A stretch of 21,691 nt of DNA from an uncultured Mollicutes bacterium (GCA_900557675.1 USTO01000006.1:1-21691); one strand, 5' to 3'; numbered from the stretch's first letter, positions 1 to 8,268 are shown. Numbers and translations: made by a program. The notes: generated from the letters alone by a model not told the origin.

Positions 1-2252
1 TAGAGGGTAAGAATCTTAATGTGGCTACGAATGAGAATGTTACGGCTTATGGTAAGGTTAGGGGTATGAGCTTTCTTGGTATGTATGTTTATGATAGGAA
101 TGGTAATCCTGCTACAGCTATGTATAGTCCTAATTATAATAATGGTGATATTCTTGATAGTTCCCAACTTTATTATTTTACTAGTGGTAGTTATGTTTTG
201 GGAATGCATGAAATTAACCATAATACGGAAGTTAATGGTTTTTATAGTAATTTTGGTCTTGATGATGGTAGTAATGGGATTGAAGTTAGGTATATTAAGC
301 CTGTTCCTGAGGATTCTAATTATTATATGTGGTCTATTGGAGAGCAGATTGCTTCTTATGAGGTTAATTTGATTGCTTCTAAGTACTTGTCTTTGGGTAC
401 AGTTGAACTTCCTCTTAGGAATAATTATAGTCCTAATAGTACGTTTTCGATAGTGGGATTTAATTATGATAATCTGGATAGTGGTATTAGTCTTATTAAT
501 GGGTATGATGTACCGAGAGTTGCTGAATCTAGTAGTGATGCTGATAATATTATGGGTCTTTCGTTAAAGAGTGGATCGGGATTTATTACTAATGGTAGTA
601 CTTCTTTTGTTACTGATAGTGGTAATGGTATTAGTGGTACTAATACGTATTTGCGTGAGAATACTTCTGGTGTTCCTAGTTTGGTATTTTATTTGTATCA
701 TTCGAAGAATCTTAGTAGTAGTGGTAATATGGGTTCTGTTACGATATCTCTTTTGGTTAGTACGCCTATTGATGATCTTAATAATGATGTAGAGAGGGTT
801 AATGTGGTTGTTAATTTGTCAAGGGCTTTATTTACTAATAAAGAGGAGTATGAGGCTACTATTGCTCCTTCTAAGCATTATGAGATGTTTGCAACAACGG
901 ATGTTAATATTACGGATAAGGGTAGTTTTAGTGCTTATTATTCTTTATACTGGCCTAATAGTAGTAATCCTTATAAGAATGGGGATCATAGGAGTTTGGT
1001 TTCTAATTATTTATTTCCTGTTAATACTAAGATTACGATGATTGATCTTGCTAGTAGGGATGTTCCTGAGTATTATTATTATGTTGTTACTTCTGATAAT
1101 TTTAATGAGCGTAAGAATGAGTATGATTCTCTTGGAGAGGTTAGTTATGATTTTGGTTCGTTTGTTAAGATGGGTAGTGTTAGTGATGATAATGTTTATA
1201 GTGATAGTTCTAATAATTTGATTTATTATGATAGTTCTAAGGGTTCAGCTCACGAGGAGTTTATCTTTTTGGTTGACTTTGGGGATGCTTCGATAGAGAG
1301 TGATGTTTTGGATAGGAGTTTACTTGTGGAACTTAGGAGTAGTGATAATAGGACTATTGTTAATGTTATGGGGGCATCGCAATCTTCAATGTTTTATAGT
1401 GTTTATGCTGGTAAGGGTGCTACTATTGATGTTGAGGCTGGGTTAAGTGAAGTTAATGTTTATCCTGGTTCACGGGTTAATCTTAATGTTAAGACTAATT
1501 TTACAGAGCAGTTTATTAATTCGGAAAAGATTGTAGATACTAGTTTTGATAGTATGAAACTTGGTGTTATGCTTTCGTTTATTGATAGTGATGGTAACAT
1601 AGTTACGGGAGCTAGTTTAATGGGATTTTCGTTTGTGTATAGGGGTAATGTTTATTATCCGCGTTTAGATGGTACTACGAGAATTAATTTGGCTTCACGT
1701 GTTGCTAATGTGTCTTCTTCGATTGGTATTAACACAACGGGTAGTTTAGCCCCAGGGGAGTATAAACTGGTTATTTCTTCTTTTGGTAGTTATGATGGTA
1801 TTTATTATGGTCTTAAGGAATCAGATACTGAGGTTATTTCCTTTAGGGTTCTTAATACTTTATATGGTCTTGATATTGATATGAGAGATGAAATGATGGT
1901 TATTGATAAGGATACTGGTAATACTCTTCTTGGTAATAATAAGCTTGTTTACTCGGTTAATTATGATAGTTTACTTGATAATCCTAGTATTAGAGTTAGT
2001 TTATTTAGAAGGGATTATGATAGTGTTTATGCTAATTCTTATTCGAAAGTTGATTTGCTTGATTATGTTTCTAATAGTTATGTTAAGAGTGGAGATATGG
2101 AGTATATTTTGCTTAATAATCCTGGTAGTAGTACGAATATTTTTATGGATTTACGGGATAACTTGGTAACGGGTACTTATAGGCTTGTGTTTGGTATTTA
2201 TGATGGTGATAAGCGGATTGGAGAGGTTTATAGGTATTTGTTTATTAAGTGA
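1..2252 (+). CDS. Large surface/secreted protein, C-terminal part (5' end outside window)
   Basis: The frame is open to the left edge (first full codon at 3), so this is the 3' part of a longer gene; the GTG at 21 has no ribosome binding site and is not a believable start. The visible ~750 residues are rich in Ser, Asn, Tyr, Asp and Gly and I see no cysteine, as is usual for exported beta-rich proteins. The last ~260 residues look like two related beta-sandwich modules: GEYKLVISSFGSYDG in the first matches GTYRLVFGIYDGDKR in the second, each closing its module. There is no LPXTG motif and no C-terminal membrane helix, so any anchor must lie in the missing N-terminal part. It is followed after 15 bases by the microprotein gene and appears to be in one operon with it. 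Function unknown; adhesin or surface-layer-like is inference. Confidence 0.8.
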   Translation, partial: EGKNLNVATNENVTAYGKVRGMSFLGMYVYDRNGNPATAMYSPNYNNGDILDSSQLYYFTSGSYVLGMHEINHNTEVNGFYSNFGLDDGSNGIEVRYIKPVPEDSNYYMWSIGEQIASYEVNLIASKYLSLGTVELPLRNNYSPNSTFSIVGFNYDNLDSGISLINGYDVPRVAESSSDADNIMGLSLKSGSGFITNGSTSFVTDSGNGISGTNTYLRENTSGVPSLVFYLYHSKNLSSSGNMGSVTISLLVSTPIDDLNNDVERVNVVVNLSRALFTNKEEYEATIAPSKHYEMFATTDVNITDKGSFSAYYSLYWPNSSNPYKNGDHRSLVSNYLFPVNTKITMIDLASRDVPEYYYYVVTSDNFNERKNEYDSLGEVSYDFGSFVKMGSVSDDNVYSDSSNNLIYYDSSKGSAHEEFIFLVDFGDASIESDVLDRSLLVELRSSDNRTIVNVMGASQSSMFYSVYAGKGATIDVEAGLSEVNVYPGSRVNLNVKTNFTEQFINSEKIVDTSFDSMKLGVMLSFIDSDGNIVTGASLMGFSFVYRGNVYYPRLDGTTRINLASRVANVSSSIGINTTGSLAPGEYKLVISSFGSYDGIYYGLKESDTEVISFRVLNTLYGLDIDMRDEMMVIDKDTGNTLLGNNKLVYSVNYDSLLDNPSIRVSLFRRDYDSVYANSYSKVDLLDYVSNSYVKSGDMEYILLNNPGSSTNIFMDLRDNLVTGTYRLVFGIYDGDKRIGEVYRYLFIK

Positions 2253-2267
2253 TATGAGGAGGTTATT

Positions 2268-2378
2268 ATGGATATTGAGAATCTTAGTAATGAAGAGATT
2301 TTGGAACTTATGGATATTATGAATGAGTATATTGGGTATTTAGAGGGACTATTACAGGAGGCTGATGGTAATGATTAG
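2268..2378 (+). CDS. 36-residue acidic microprotein, translationally coupled
   Basis: An ATG at 2268 is preceded by a strong Shine-Dalgarno (AGGAGGT, about 2257-2263) and gives 36 codons ending at TAG 2376-2378. The product is acidic and probably a single amphipathic helix (MDIENLSNEEILELMDIMNE and onward), with leucines and isoleucines at 3-4 spacing. Its 3' end overlaps the next gene's start by 8 bases, and that gene's ribosome binding site lies inside this ORF, an arrangement that favours translational coupling. I recognise no family. The strong ribosome binding site and tight packing are the evidence that it is real; it could instead serve mainly as a leader peptide. Confidence 0.6.
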   Translation: MDIENLSNEEILELMDIMNEYIGYLEGLLQEADGND

Positions 2379-3882
2379 TGATATTAAGGAGAGGATAGAG
2401 AAAGAGAGGGTTGTTCTTTCTACTTTGCCTAAGAATAATAAGAAGAATAGGGATAGGTATTTGGATACTGTAAGGGGGTATTTGGATTCTTCAAGGGGTA
2501 TTTTGGATGGGGTTATGAAAGAGATTGATAAGAGGAAAGGGAAATTTAGGGATATTGTTATTAATCCTGATATTGATAAATTTCTTAATATTATTGAAAA
2601 GATGAATGCGGAAGAGGTTTTTCTTTGGGAATATGCTAGTTCTTATGAAATTGTTGGTCTTGATAGAGTTATTTTTGATATTAGTAAGTTTTATAAGTTT
2701 GATATGGATAAGGTTAATGGGGATATTTGCAAGGCTATAGATATTTTTAAGTTAGTGGGTGTTAATCTTAGGAAAGAGGACTTTGATTATAATGAGTTTG
2801 TTTATGAGTATATGGGGGTTTTCTTTGATAATATGGGGAATCTTGATAGGGAAGAGGTTAAAAAGTGTTTTGAGAGTATTTACTGGAGATGTAGTGATTT
2901 TATTGTTTGTTTAGAGGTTTGTTTTAGGTCTTTGTATTTTAAGTATAAGGGGGTATTTGATAGTTATGTTTTGAAAAGGAAACGGGAGATTATGGACAAG
3001 TATAAGGGGGACTTTTATGGGGAATATAAAAGAATATGGGGTATTTATGAGGATCTTGTTTGGGATGACTTGTCTATGCTTCTAGCTCTTGTTAAGAGGG
3101 GGGATATTTCGTTAGAGTCTTTTCAACGGGATAGGGTTATGGATTCTTACAGGGGTATTCATTCTTATAGTGAAGGGGATATGATTGATAGGGATAAGCT
3201 TAAGGGGTTTTATTACGGGTTAGAGGAGTTTATTTTTTACAGTGATGTTTCGTTTATTATTAGTGAAATTAAATCTCTTAGAGAGAGTCTTAATGGTTAT
3301 AAGTCTAAAAGCAAGGGTATTTTGAAAGAGATTAGGAAGAATGAGAATAGGATTAGGAGCATACATAAGAAAATTGCGTTTAGAAAGAAATTTAAGCGGG
3401 ATTATAGTGCTCTTACTGCTTCTTGTTTAGATATTTTGTTAATTAATAAGGGTCTTTATGATGAAGCCGATAGGGAACTTTTTAATGATAGGCTTATTAT
3501 GGCAGGTGATGATATTTCTTATATGGATTGTATTAATATTGCCCGTAGTAATTTTGGCTTTTTGGTTAAGTGTATTAAGAAGAATTTTGCGGATATTAGT
3601 GATGAGGAGATTCGGAGTAAAATTGATAGGGTAAGTGAGATGAGGCTTTTTAATAGTTTTACTTTTATGAAATATTTGAATATTAAGCAGGATAAGGATA
3701 TTAATATGGTTATTAGTGATGGGTATTCTTTGAGTGGGTTTATTGTTTCTCCGGAGTTTTTCCAGAGTTATGATGATGTTTGCTCTTTAAGAGACAGGGT
3801 TTATGATATTATTTTGTATATGACGTTTGTGAGTAGTGGTCTTACTTATGATGATGTTTGGTTTTATAAGAAGGTTATGTAG
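2371..3882 (+). CDS. Hypothetical 503-residue cytoplasmic alpha-helical protein
   Basis: No family recognised. The start at 2371 is preferred because AGGAGG at 2356-2361 is then 9 bases upstream; an in-frame ATG at 2365 would leave only 3. The protein is charged (Lys, Asp, Glu, Arg), rich in Tyr, Phe and Ile, has no signal peptide or membrane helix, and contains many cysteines, in contrast to the cysteine-free surface protein upstream, so it is probably cytoplasmic. The N-terminus (MISDIKERIEKERVVLSTLP) and a central segment with SLRESLNGYKSKSKGILKEI are predicted coiled coil by their heptad-like pattern. It is the last gene of the surface-protein operon. A role in producing or regulating that protein is only positional inference. 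Confidence 0.75.
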   Translation: MISDIKERIEKERVVLSTLPKNNKKNRDRYLDTVRGYLDSSRGILDGVMKEIDKRKGKFRDIVINPDIDKFLNIIEKMNAEEVFLWEYASSYEIVGLDRVIFDISKFYKFDMDKVNGDICKAIDIFKLVGVNLRKEDFDYNEFVYEYMGVFFDNMGNLDREEVKKCFESIYWRCSDFIVCLEVCFRSLYFKYKGVFDSYVLKRKREIMDKYKGDFYGEYKRIWGIYEDLVWDDLSMLLALVKRGDISLESFQRDRVMDSYRGIHSYSEGDMIDRDKLKGFYYGLEEFIFYSDVSFIISEIKSLRESLNGYKSKSKGILKEIRKNENRIRSIHKKIAFRKKFKRDYSALTASCLDILLINKGLYDEADRELFNDRLIMAGDDISYMDCINIARSNFGFLVKCIKKNFADISDEEIRSKIDRVSEMRLFNSFTFMKYLNIKQDKDINMVISDGYSLSGFIVSPEFFQSYDDVCSLRDRVYDIILYMTFVSSGLTYDDVWFYKKVM

Positions 3883-3929
3883 GGATTGGTTTACACTTTT
3901 AATTTAATTTTAAAATTGAAAAAAAATTG

Positions 3930-3958
3930 TTGCAATATGTCACAGTTTATGATAGAAT
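3930..3958 (+). promoter_or_regulatory. Sigma-A-type promoter for the secreted protein at 4007
   Basis: TTGCAA at 3930-3935, a 17-base spacer, then TAGAAT at 3953-3958 with an extended TGA (3950-3952) before the -10. It is followed by AAAGGAG at 3992-3998, 8 bases before the ATG. Confidence 0.65.
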
Positions 3959-4006
3959 ATTATTGTAATGTAGAAAATAGTAGTTATTTGTAAAGGAGTT
4001 AGAATT

Positions 4007-5068
4007 ATGAAAAAGGATGAAATTGTGGAAAGTGTTTGTAATCCTGAGGAAAAGGATAATAAAAAGGCTTCCGTTATTATGGGAAGGAAAAAGAGAAGAC
4101 AGAAAAAACTAGTACTTATGATTTTACTTCTTCTTGTTACTGGTGTTATGTTGGGTACTTCAACTTATGCATGGTTTACTTCTAATAAGACGGTTAATGT
4201 TAATAATATTAAGGTTAATGTAGCGGCTCAAAATGGTATTCAGATTTCTGTAGATGGTACTTCGTGGAAGTCTATTGTTCAGTCTGATGATATTAAGGGT
4301 GCTACTGCTAAGTATGCAGCTGCTGTTAATCAGATTCCTACGGCTATTGAACCGGTTTCTACAGTTGGTAAAATGGGTGCTGATGGTAAAATGGAAATGT
4401 TCCACGGTGTAATTGGTACTAATGAGGGCGGTGATTATATTTTAACAGCGACTAAATCTGTGGAAACGCCTAATAATGATACGGGTAAGTTTATTGCTTT
4501 TGATTTATTCTTTAAGGTTGATGAAAATACTGATGTTTATATGACTAGTACTTCTGGTGTTAAGGCTGATGGTGATGATAAGGGTATTAAAAATGCTTCA
4601 AGAATGGCTTTTGCTGTTTTGGGTAATACGGAAGCTGGTGCTGCTTTAGCAGATGTACAGGCTCTTAATGCGGGAGCTGCCTCTCCTGTTAGTATTTGGG
4701 AACCTAACTATGATGTTCATAAGGCAGCAGCTGTAGCTCATGCTAGGGATACTTATGGTATTACAACAACAGAAAATGGTGCTGATGCTATTGGTTATTC
4801 TGGTATTAAGGCTGACATTACGAAAGAGAATAATGTTTTAGTTGGTAATGCTACAGCAGAAAAGAATGCAACGTTATTTGATGCGGTTACACCTCAGTTT
4901 AAGACTACCGAGGGTAATACGGCTCAGTTTAAGTTCTTATCTTTAACGAAGGGTATTACTAAGGTTAGAGTTTATATGTGGGTTGAGGGTCAAGATGTTG
5001 ACTGTGAGAATAATGCTTCTGGTGGTAATATTGATTTTAACTTACAGATTACAACTGAAAATCAGTAA
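4007..5068 (+). CDS. Secreted or membrane-anchored protein with SipW-type leader (TasA/camelysin-like)
   Basis: 353 residues. After 25 mostly charged residues comes a basic block (GRKKRRQKK, 26-34), a hydrophobic segment (35-50) and then TSTYAWFTSNKTVNVN, which matches the SipW-dependent signal-peptide pattern of TasA/camelysin-like and related surface proteins. The mature part is Ala-, Asn-, Thr- and Asp-rich. The tail FLSLTKGITKVRVYMWVEGQ resembles the last strands of these beta-sandwich proteins. It has its own promoter, a strong ribosome binding site and a perfect terminator, so it is a single-gene unit, probably well expressed (inference). Codons here use more GCT/GCA and AAA than the neighbours. 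Fibre subunit, pilin-like or general surface protein are all possible; no partner signal peptidase is in the window. Confidence 0.75.
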   Translation: MKKDEIVESVCNPEEKDNKKASVIMGRKKRRQKKLVLMILLLLVTGVMLGTSTYAWFTSNKTVNVNNIKVNVAAQNGIQISVDGTSWKSIVQSDDIKGATAKYAAAVNQIPTAIEPVSTVGKMGADGKMEMFHGVIGTNEGGDYILTATKSVETPNNDTGKFIAFDLFFKVDENTDVYMTSTSGVKADGDDKGIKNASRMAFAVLGNTEAGAALADVQALNAGAASPVSIWEPNYDVHKAAAVAHARDTYGITTTENGADAIGYSGIKADITKENNVLVGNATAEKNATLFDAVTPQFKTTEGNTAQFKFLSLTKGITKVRVYMWVEGQDVDCENNASGGNIDFNLQITTENQ

Positions 5069-5089
5069 GGACTATAAGTCCTTTTTTTT
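5067..5089 (+). terminator. Rho-independent terminator after the secreted protein gene
   Basis: AAGGACT, loop ATA, AGTCCTT forms a perfect 7-bp stem (5067-5073 / 5077-5083) that overlaps the stop codon and runs into eight Ts (5082-5089). Confidence 0.9.
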
Positions 5090-5159
5090 GTAATTTTTTA
5101 TTAGGGCTTGCTTTTTGGTCTTAATTATTGTAATCTTATATAGTATGGAGGTTATTATA

Positions 5160-5747
5160 TTGAAAAGGATTATAGTTGCTACTAGGAATAGTGGTAAGAT
5201 TTTAGAGATTAGAGAAATATTTAAGGATTATGAAGTTTTATCTATAGAAGATATTGAAAAGGAACTTTCTACTTATATTGTTATTAATGAGGATAAGGAT
5301 ACTTTTAGGGCTAATGCTTTAGAGAAGGTTAGGTGTTTATATGACAGTGTGGGAGAAGACTTTATTTGTATGGCTGATGATTCGGGATTAGAGATTGATT
5401 ATTTGAACGGGTTTCCTGGTGTGAAAACGGCAAGGTGGATGAAGGGTACTGATGAGGAAAGGAATAGGGCAATTATTAAGAAAATGGAAGGAGTTAGTGA
5501 CAGGGTATGTCATTATACTACTTGTATTGGTATTAAGGGAAAGGACTTTGAAGTGGCTTTTTCTGATACTTTGGATGGTATTATTGGTAAGTGTTCTAGG
5601 GGGAGTCAAGGATTTGGTTTTGATCCTATATTTTTTGTGGGTGATAAGTCTTTAGCTGAACTTTCTATGGAAGAGAAGTTAATGATTAGTCCGCGAAGAA
5701 AGGCTCTTGAGCAGGCTCTTAATTTTTTAGAAAGTAGGGTAGAATAG
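5160..5747 (+). CDS. rdgB: XTP/dITP diphosphatase (RdgB/HAM1 family)
   Basis: 195 residues, the usual length. It hydrolyses XTP, dITP and ITP to the monophosphates, keeping deaminated purines out of DNA and RNA. The N-terminal KRIIVATRNSGKILEI carries the T-x-N-x-x-K phosphate-binding motif. ADDSGLEIDYLNGFPGVKTA holds the catalytic acidic residues, and GFGFDPIFF is the base-binding segment. The TTG start at 5160 is chosen because GGAGG (5147-5151) is 8 bases upstream and the family begins here; the ATG at 5145 overlaps that ribosome binding site. Oddity: the usual C-terminal SHR motif reads SPR (Pro178), losing the His that normally contacts the base. It is followed after one base by the phosphatase gene, so the two are co-transcribed. 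A weak promoter may lie at about 5108-5142. Confidence 0.92.
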   Translation: MKRIIVATRNSGKILEIREIFKDYEVLSIEDIEKELSTYIVINEDKDTFRANALEKVRCLYDSVGEDFICMADDSGLEIDYLNGFPGVKTARWMKGTDEERNRAIIKKMEGVSDRVCHYTTCIGIKGKDFEVAFSDTLDGIIGKCSRGSQGFGFDPIFFVGDKSLAELSMEEKLMISPRRKALEQALNFLESRVE

Positions 5748-5748
5748 T

Positions 5749-6429
5749 ATGAGAAGAATTGTTAATGATAGGGTTAAGAATATGCGGGATTTGGGTGGTT
5801 ATCCTACTTTGAATGGAAGGGAAACGAGGTTTGGCTCTTTTATAAGGAGTAATTTGCCTACTGGTATGAGTAATGAAGAAATTTATAGGTTACTTAAAAT
5901 GGGTCTTAGTACGGTTATTGATCTTAGAACAGAAATTGAAGCAAAGAGAAAGCCTAATATTCTTAATATTAGGGGTATTAATTATTTTAATATTTCTATT
6001 GGTGCTGGTTTTCCACAAAGGGAAGAGGATATTCCTAATTGTTATATGGATATTGTTTTAAATAGGGATAAGATGAGGTTAGTGTTTGAGGTAATGATTA
6101 ATAGTCAAGGTATGGTTTTATTTAATTGTACGGCTGGTAAAGATAGGACAGGGGTTATTGCAATGTTACTTTTAAAACTTGCAGGGGTTTATGATGATGA
6201 TATTTTGGCTGATTATGAAGTGTCTTATACTTATCTTAGAGATGAAATTAGGTTAATGCACGTTAATAATCCTGATTTACCGGCTTTTTTTGGTGGTTCT
6301 AAAATGGAGAATATGGAGAAGTTTTTGAATCTTTTTAATAGTAGGTTTAATAGTATTGATGATTATTTTGATTATTTGGGTATAAATAGGGATGATATTA
6401 GTGTTCTTAGGGAAAGAACAGTACGATAA
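5749..6429 (+). CDS. Tyrosine-protein phosphatase family protein (CX5R, KDR type)
   Basis: 226 residues, cytoplasmic. The N-terminus (NMRDLGGYPTLNGRETRFGS) is typical of the bacterial Y_phosphatase3 family (LipA/PtpB-like), whose members act on phosphotyrosine or phosphoinositides. The catalytic P-loop is NCTAGKDRTG with nucleophile Cys127, Lys131, Asp132 and Arg133; the K-D-R form is characteristic of that family. VIDLRTEIEAKRKP is the conserved D-L-R-x-x-x-E segment. The gene begins one base after the rdgB stop, so the two form an operon. The substrate cannot be told from the sequence. Confidence 0.88.
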   Translation: MRRIVNDRVKNMRDLGGYPTLNGRETRFGSFIRSNLPTGMSNEEIYRLLKMGLSTVIDLRTEIEAKRKPNILNIRGINYFNISIGAGFPQREEDIPNCYMDIVLNRDKMRLVFEVMINSQGMVLFNCTAGKDRTGVIAMLLLKLAGVYDDDILADYEVSYTYLRDEIRLMHVNNPDLPAFFGGSKMENMEKFLNLFNSRFNSIDDYFDYLGINRDDISVLRERTVR

Positions 6430-6455
6430 TATTTCACAAATGTTTCATAAAAGGC

Positions 6456-6484
6456 TTGTAAATAGGGCAACTTTGTGTTATAAT
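6456..6484 (+). promoter_or_regulatory. Promoter of the rimP-nusA-infB operon
   Basis: TTGTAA at 6456-6461, a 17-base spacer and TATAAT at 6479-6484, with TGT at 6476-6478 making an extended -10. Confidence 0.75.
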
Positions 6485-6499
6485 GTAATTGTCTTGAAG

Positions 6500-6525
6500 A
6501 AAGAGTGGCTTAAAAACCACTCTTT
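6500..6525 (+). promoter_or_regulatory. Leader hairpin upstream of rimP
   Basis: AAAGAGTGG (6500-6508) and CCACTCTTT (6517-6525) form a perfect 9-bp stem with an 8-base loop just downstream of the predicted transcription start. The following bases (ATATTGATATT) are not a U-run, so it is a stable 5' leader structure or weak attenuator rather than a clear terminator. Hairpins at this place before rimP are known in other bacteria. Confidence 0.6.
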
Positions 6526-6548
6526 ATATTGATATTATGGAGGAGTGT

Positions 6549-6797
6549 ATGATTGAAGAAAAAGTTAGAAATTTGATTGAGAAAGATGTAAACAATCTTG
6601 GTATTAATATTGATAGTATTGAATATGTTAAAGAGGGTAGTAATTATTTTCTTAGAATTACTATTGATAGTAATGATGTTATTGATATTGATAAGTGTGT
6701 AGAAGTAACTGATGTTATTAACCCGCTTTTGGATGAGGCTGACTTAATAGAGGAGAGTTACATCTTAGATATTAGTACAAAGGAGAAGGGTGAGTAA
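6549..6797 (+). CDS. rimP: Ribosome maturation factor RimP, N-terminal domain only
   Basis: RimP assists maturation of the 30S subunit and classically opens the nusA-infB operon. The 82 residues (EEKVRNLIEKDVNNLGINID, then SIEYVKEGSNYFLRITID) match the N-terminal RimP domain up to the strand YILDIST, where normal RimP reads Y-x-L-E-V-S-S-P-G. The protein stops there, while the family is about 150 residues with a C-terminal SH3-like domain. nusA starts 2 bases later, so there is no room for a frameshifted remainder. The ATG at 6549 is chosen because GGAGG lies at 6539-6543; the ATG at 6537 overlaps it and has no ribosome binding site of its own. Confidence 0.85.
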   Translation: MIEEKVRNLIEKDVNNLGINIDSIEYVKEGSNYFLRITIDSNDVIDIDKCVEVTDVINPLLDEADLIEESYILDISTKEKGE

Positions 6798-6799
6798 AT

Positions 6800-7981
6800 A
6801 TGGACAAAAAAATGATGAATGAGCTTGTTAAGGCTGTTAATGTTATTGCTAGTGAAAAGGGTATTGATAAGAGTGTGATAGCCTCAGCAATGGAAGCAGC
6901 AATGGCGGCTGCTTATAAGAAAAAAGAGGGTATTAGTAATGTTAAGTCTACATTTAATATTGAAACGGGAGAAATTAAGATGTATATTTGTAAGACTGTT
7001 GTAGAAGATGAGGATTTTGATGATGAAGATGATTTGATTACTTTAAAGGATGCTAAGGAATATAAGGAAGATGCAGTAATTGGTGATGTTATTGATATTC
7101 AGGTACCTCTTACTCTTGATTTTGGTAGAGTAGCTGCTGGAACAGCAAAGCAAGTTGTTGTTCAAAAGATTAAGGAAGCGGAAAAGAATTTGATTAATGA
7201 GGAGTTTAAGGATAAACAGGATGAACTTTTAGTTGGTATTTTATCTAGAGAGGATTCTCGTAATTATTATGTTGATTTGGGTAAAACTAGTGGTGTTCTT
7301 CCTAAGGATGAAATTATTCCTGGAGAAAAGTTAGAAATGGGTAGTAGTATTAAGGCTTATGTTTCTAAATTGGAAATTGGTCCTAAGGGACTCTTTATAT
7401 TGTTATCAAGAAGGCATTATGGTTTTGTTAAGAGACTTCTTGAAGCAGAGATTCCTGAACTTATTGATGGTACAGTTATTCTTCATTCTGTTGCTAGGGA
7501 TGCTGGTAGTAGAAGTAAGATAGCGGTATCTTCTAATAATCCTAATGTTGATGCTATTGGTGCTGTTATTGGTGAAAGGGGTTCGAGAATTAATCGTATT
7601 TTGAAACAACTTAATGGTGAGAAAATTGATGTTATTTTATATGATGTGGATCCTAGGGTATTTATTGCTAATGCTCTTAGTCCTGCTAAGAATCTTATTG
7701 TTAAGATTATGGATGAAAAGAGGAAAGAGGCTTTAGTTATTGTTGATAACAAGAATTCTTCTCTTGCTATTGGTAAGAAGGGTCAGAATGTTAAGTTAGC
7801 ATCTCGTCTTACTAGATATAAGATAGAAATTAAGAATGTTTCGGAAGTATCAGAAGATGTACTGGAAAGTGATAATAGTACTACTGATAGTGTAGTAGAG
7901 AGTCACGATAGTGCCAGTGTTAATGATGAAAATGAGAATGTTGATGTGGTTAGTTTAGAGGAAATTACGAGCGAAGAGTAG
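6800..7981 (+). CDS. nusA: Transcription termination/antitermination factor NusA
   Basis: 393 residues, the usual Bacillota length. Binds RNA polymerase and nascent RNA, affecting pausing, termination and antitermination. Order of domains: an N-terminal polymerase-binding domain (1 to about 135, including ELVKAVNVIASEKGIDKSVI), S1 (about 141-205, LVGILSREDSRNYYVDLGKT), KH1 (about 231-300, with GERG at 258-261 and ANALSPAKN), and KH2 (about 311-350, with LAIGKKGQNVKLASRLTRYK and GKKG at 325-328). The last ~40 residues are an acidic Ser/Asp/Glu tail. Second gene of the operon, 2 bases after rimP. Confidence 0.97.
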   Translation: MDKKMMNELVKAVNVIASEKGIDKSVIASAMEAAMAAAYKKKEGISNVKSTFNIETGEIKMYICKTVVEDEDFDDEDDLITLKDAKEYKEDAVIGDVIDIQVPLTLDFGRVAAGTAKQVVVQKIKEAEKNLINEEFKDKQDELLVGILSREDSRNYYVDLGKTSGVLPKDEIIPGEKLEMGSSIKAYVSKLEIGPKGLFILLSRRHYGFVKRLLEAEIPELIDGTVILHSVARDAGSRSKIAVSSNNPNVDAIGAVIGERGSRINRILKQLNGEKIDVILYDVDPRVFIANALSPAKNLIVKIMDEKRKEALVIVDNKNSSLAIGKKGQNVKLASRLTRYKIEIKNVSEVSEDVLESDNSTTDSVVESHDSASVNDENENVDVVSLEEITSEE

Positions 7982-7989
7982 GTGAAATT

Positions 7990-8247
7990 ATGAGGAAAAT
8001 TCCGATGCGAACTTGTGCGGTTAGTCAGGAGAAATGCCCTAAGGGGGATCTTATTAGGATTGTTCGTAACAAGGATGGAGAGGTTTCTGTGGACCTTAGT
8101 GGCAAGATGAATGGTCGCGGGGTATATCTTAAAAGGGATATGGAAGTTCTTAATAGGGCTCGTAAGTGTAAGATTCTTGATAAGAGATTAGAGGTTTTGG
8201 TTCCGGACAGTATATATGATGAAATTATGGATATTATTAATGAATAG
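7990..8247 (+). CDS. rnpM: YlxR/RnpM (DUF448) RNA-binding protein
   Basis: 85 residues. The pattern RTCAVSQEKCPKGDLIRIVR followed by GRGVYL is diagnostic of the YlxR family, small RNA-binding proteins encoded between nusA and infB; in Bacillus subtilis the member was renamed RnpM for its effect on RNase P. Starts 8 bases after nusA, behind AGGTGA. In many Bacillota the L7Ae-like ylxQ follows; here infB comes next instead. Confidence 0.93.
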   Translation: MRKIPMRTCAVSQEKCPKGDLIRIVRNKDGEVSVDLSGKMNGRGVYLKRDMEVLNRARKCKILDKRLEVLVPDSIYDEIMDIINE

Positions 8248-8268
8248 ATAATTGTGGAGGTGATAGAT

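Noticed and set aside
3895..3930. Terminator after the 503-residue protein gene
   Set aside because: AT-rich self-complementary bases (AATTTTAAAATT) but no GC in the stem and no T-run after it.
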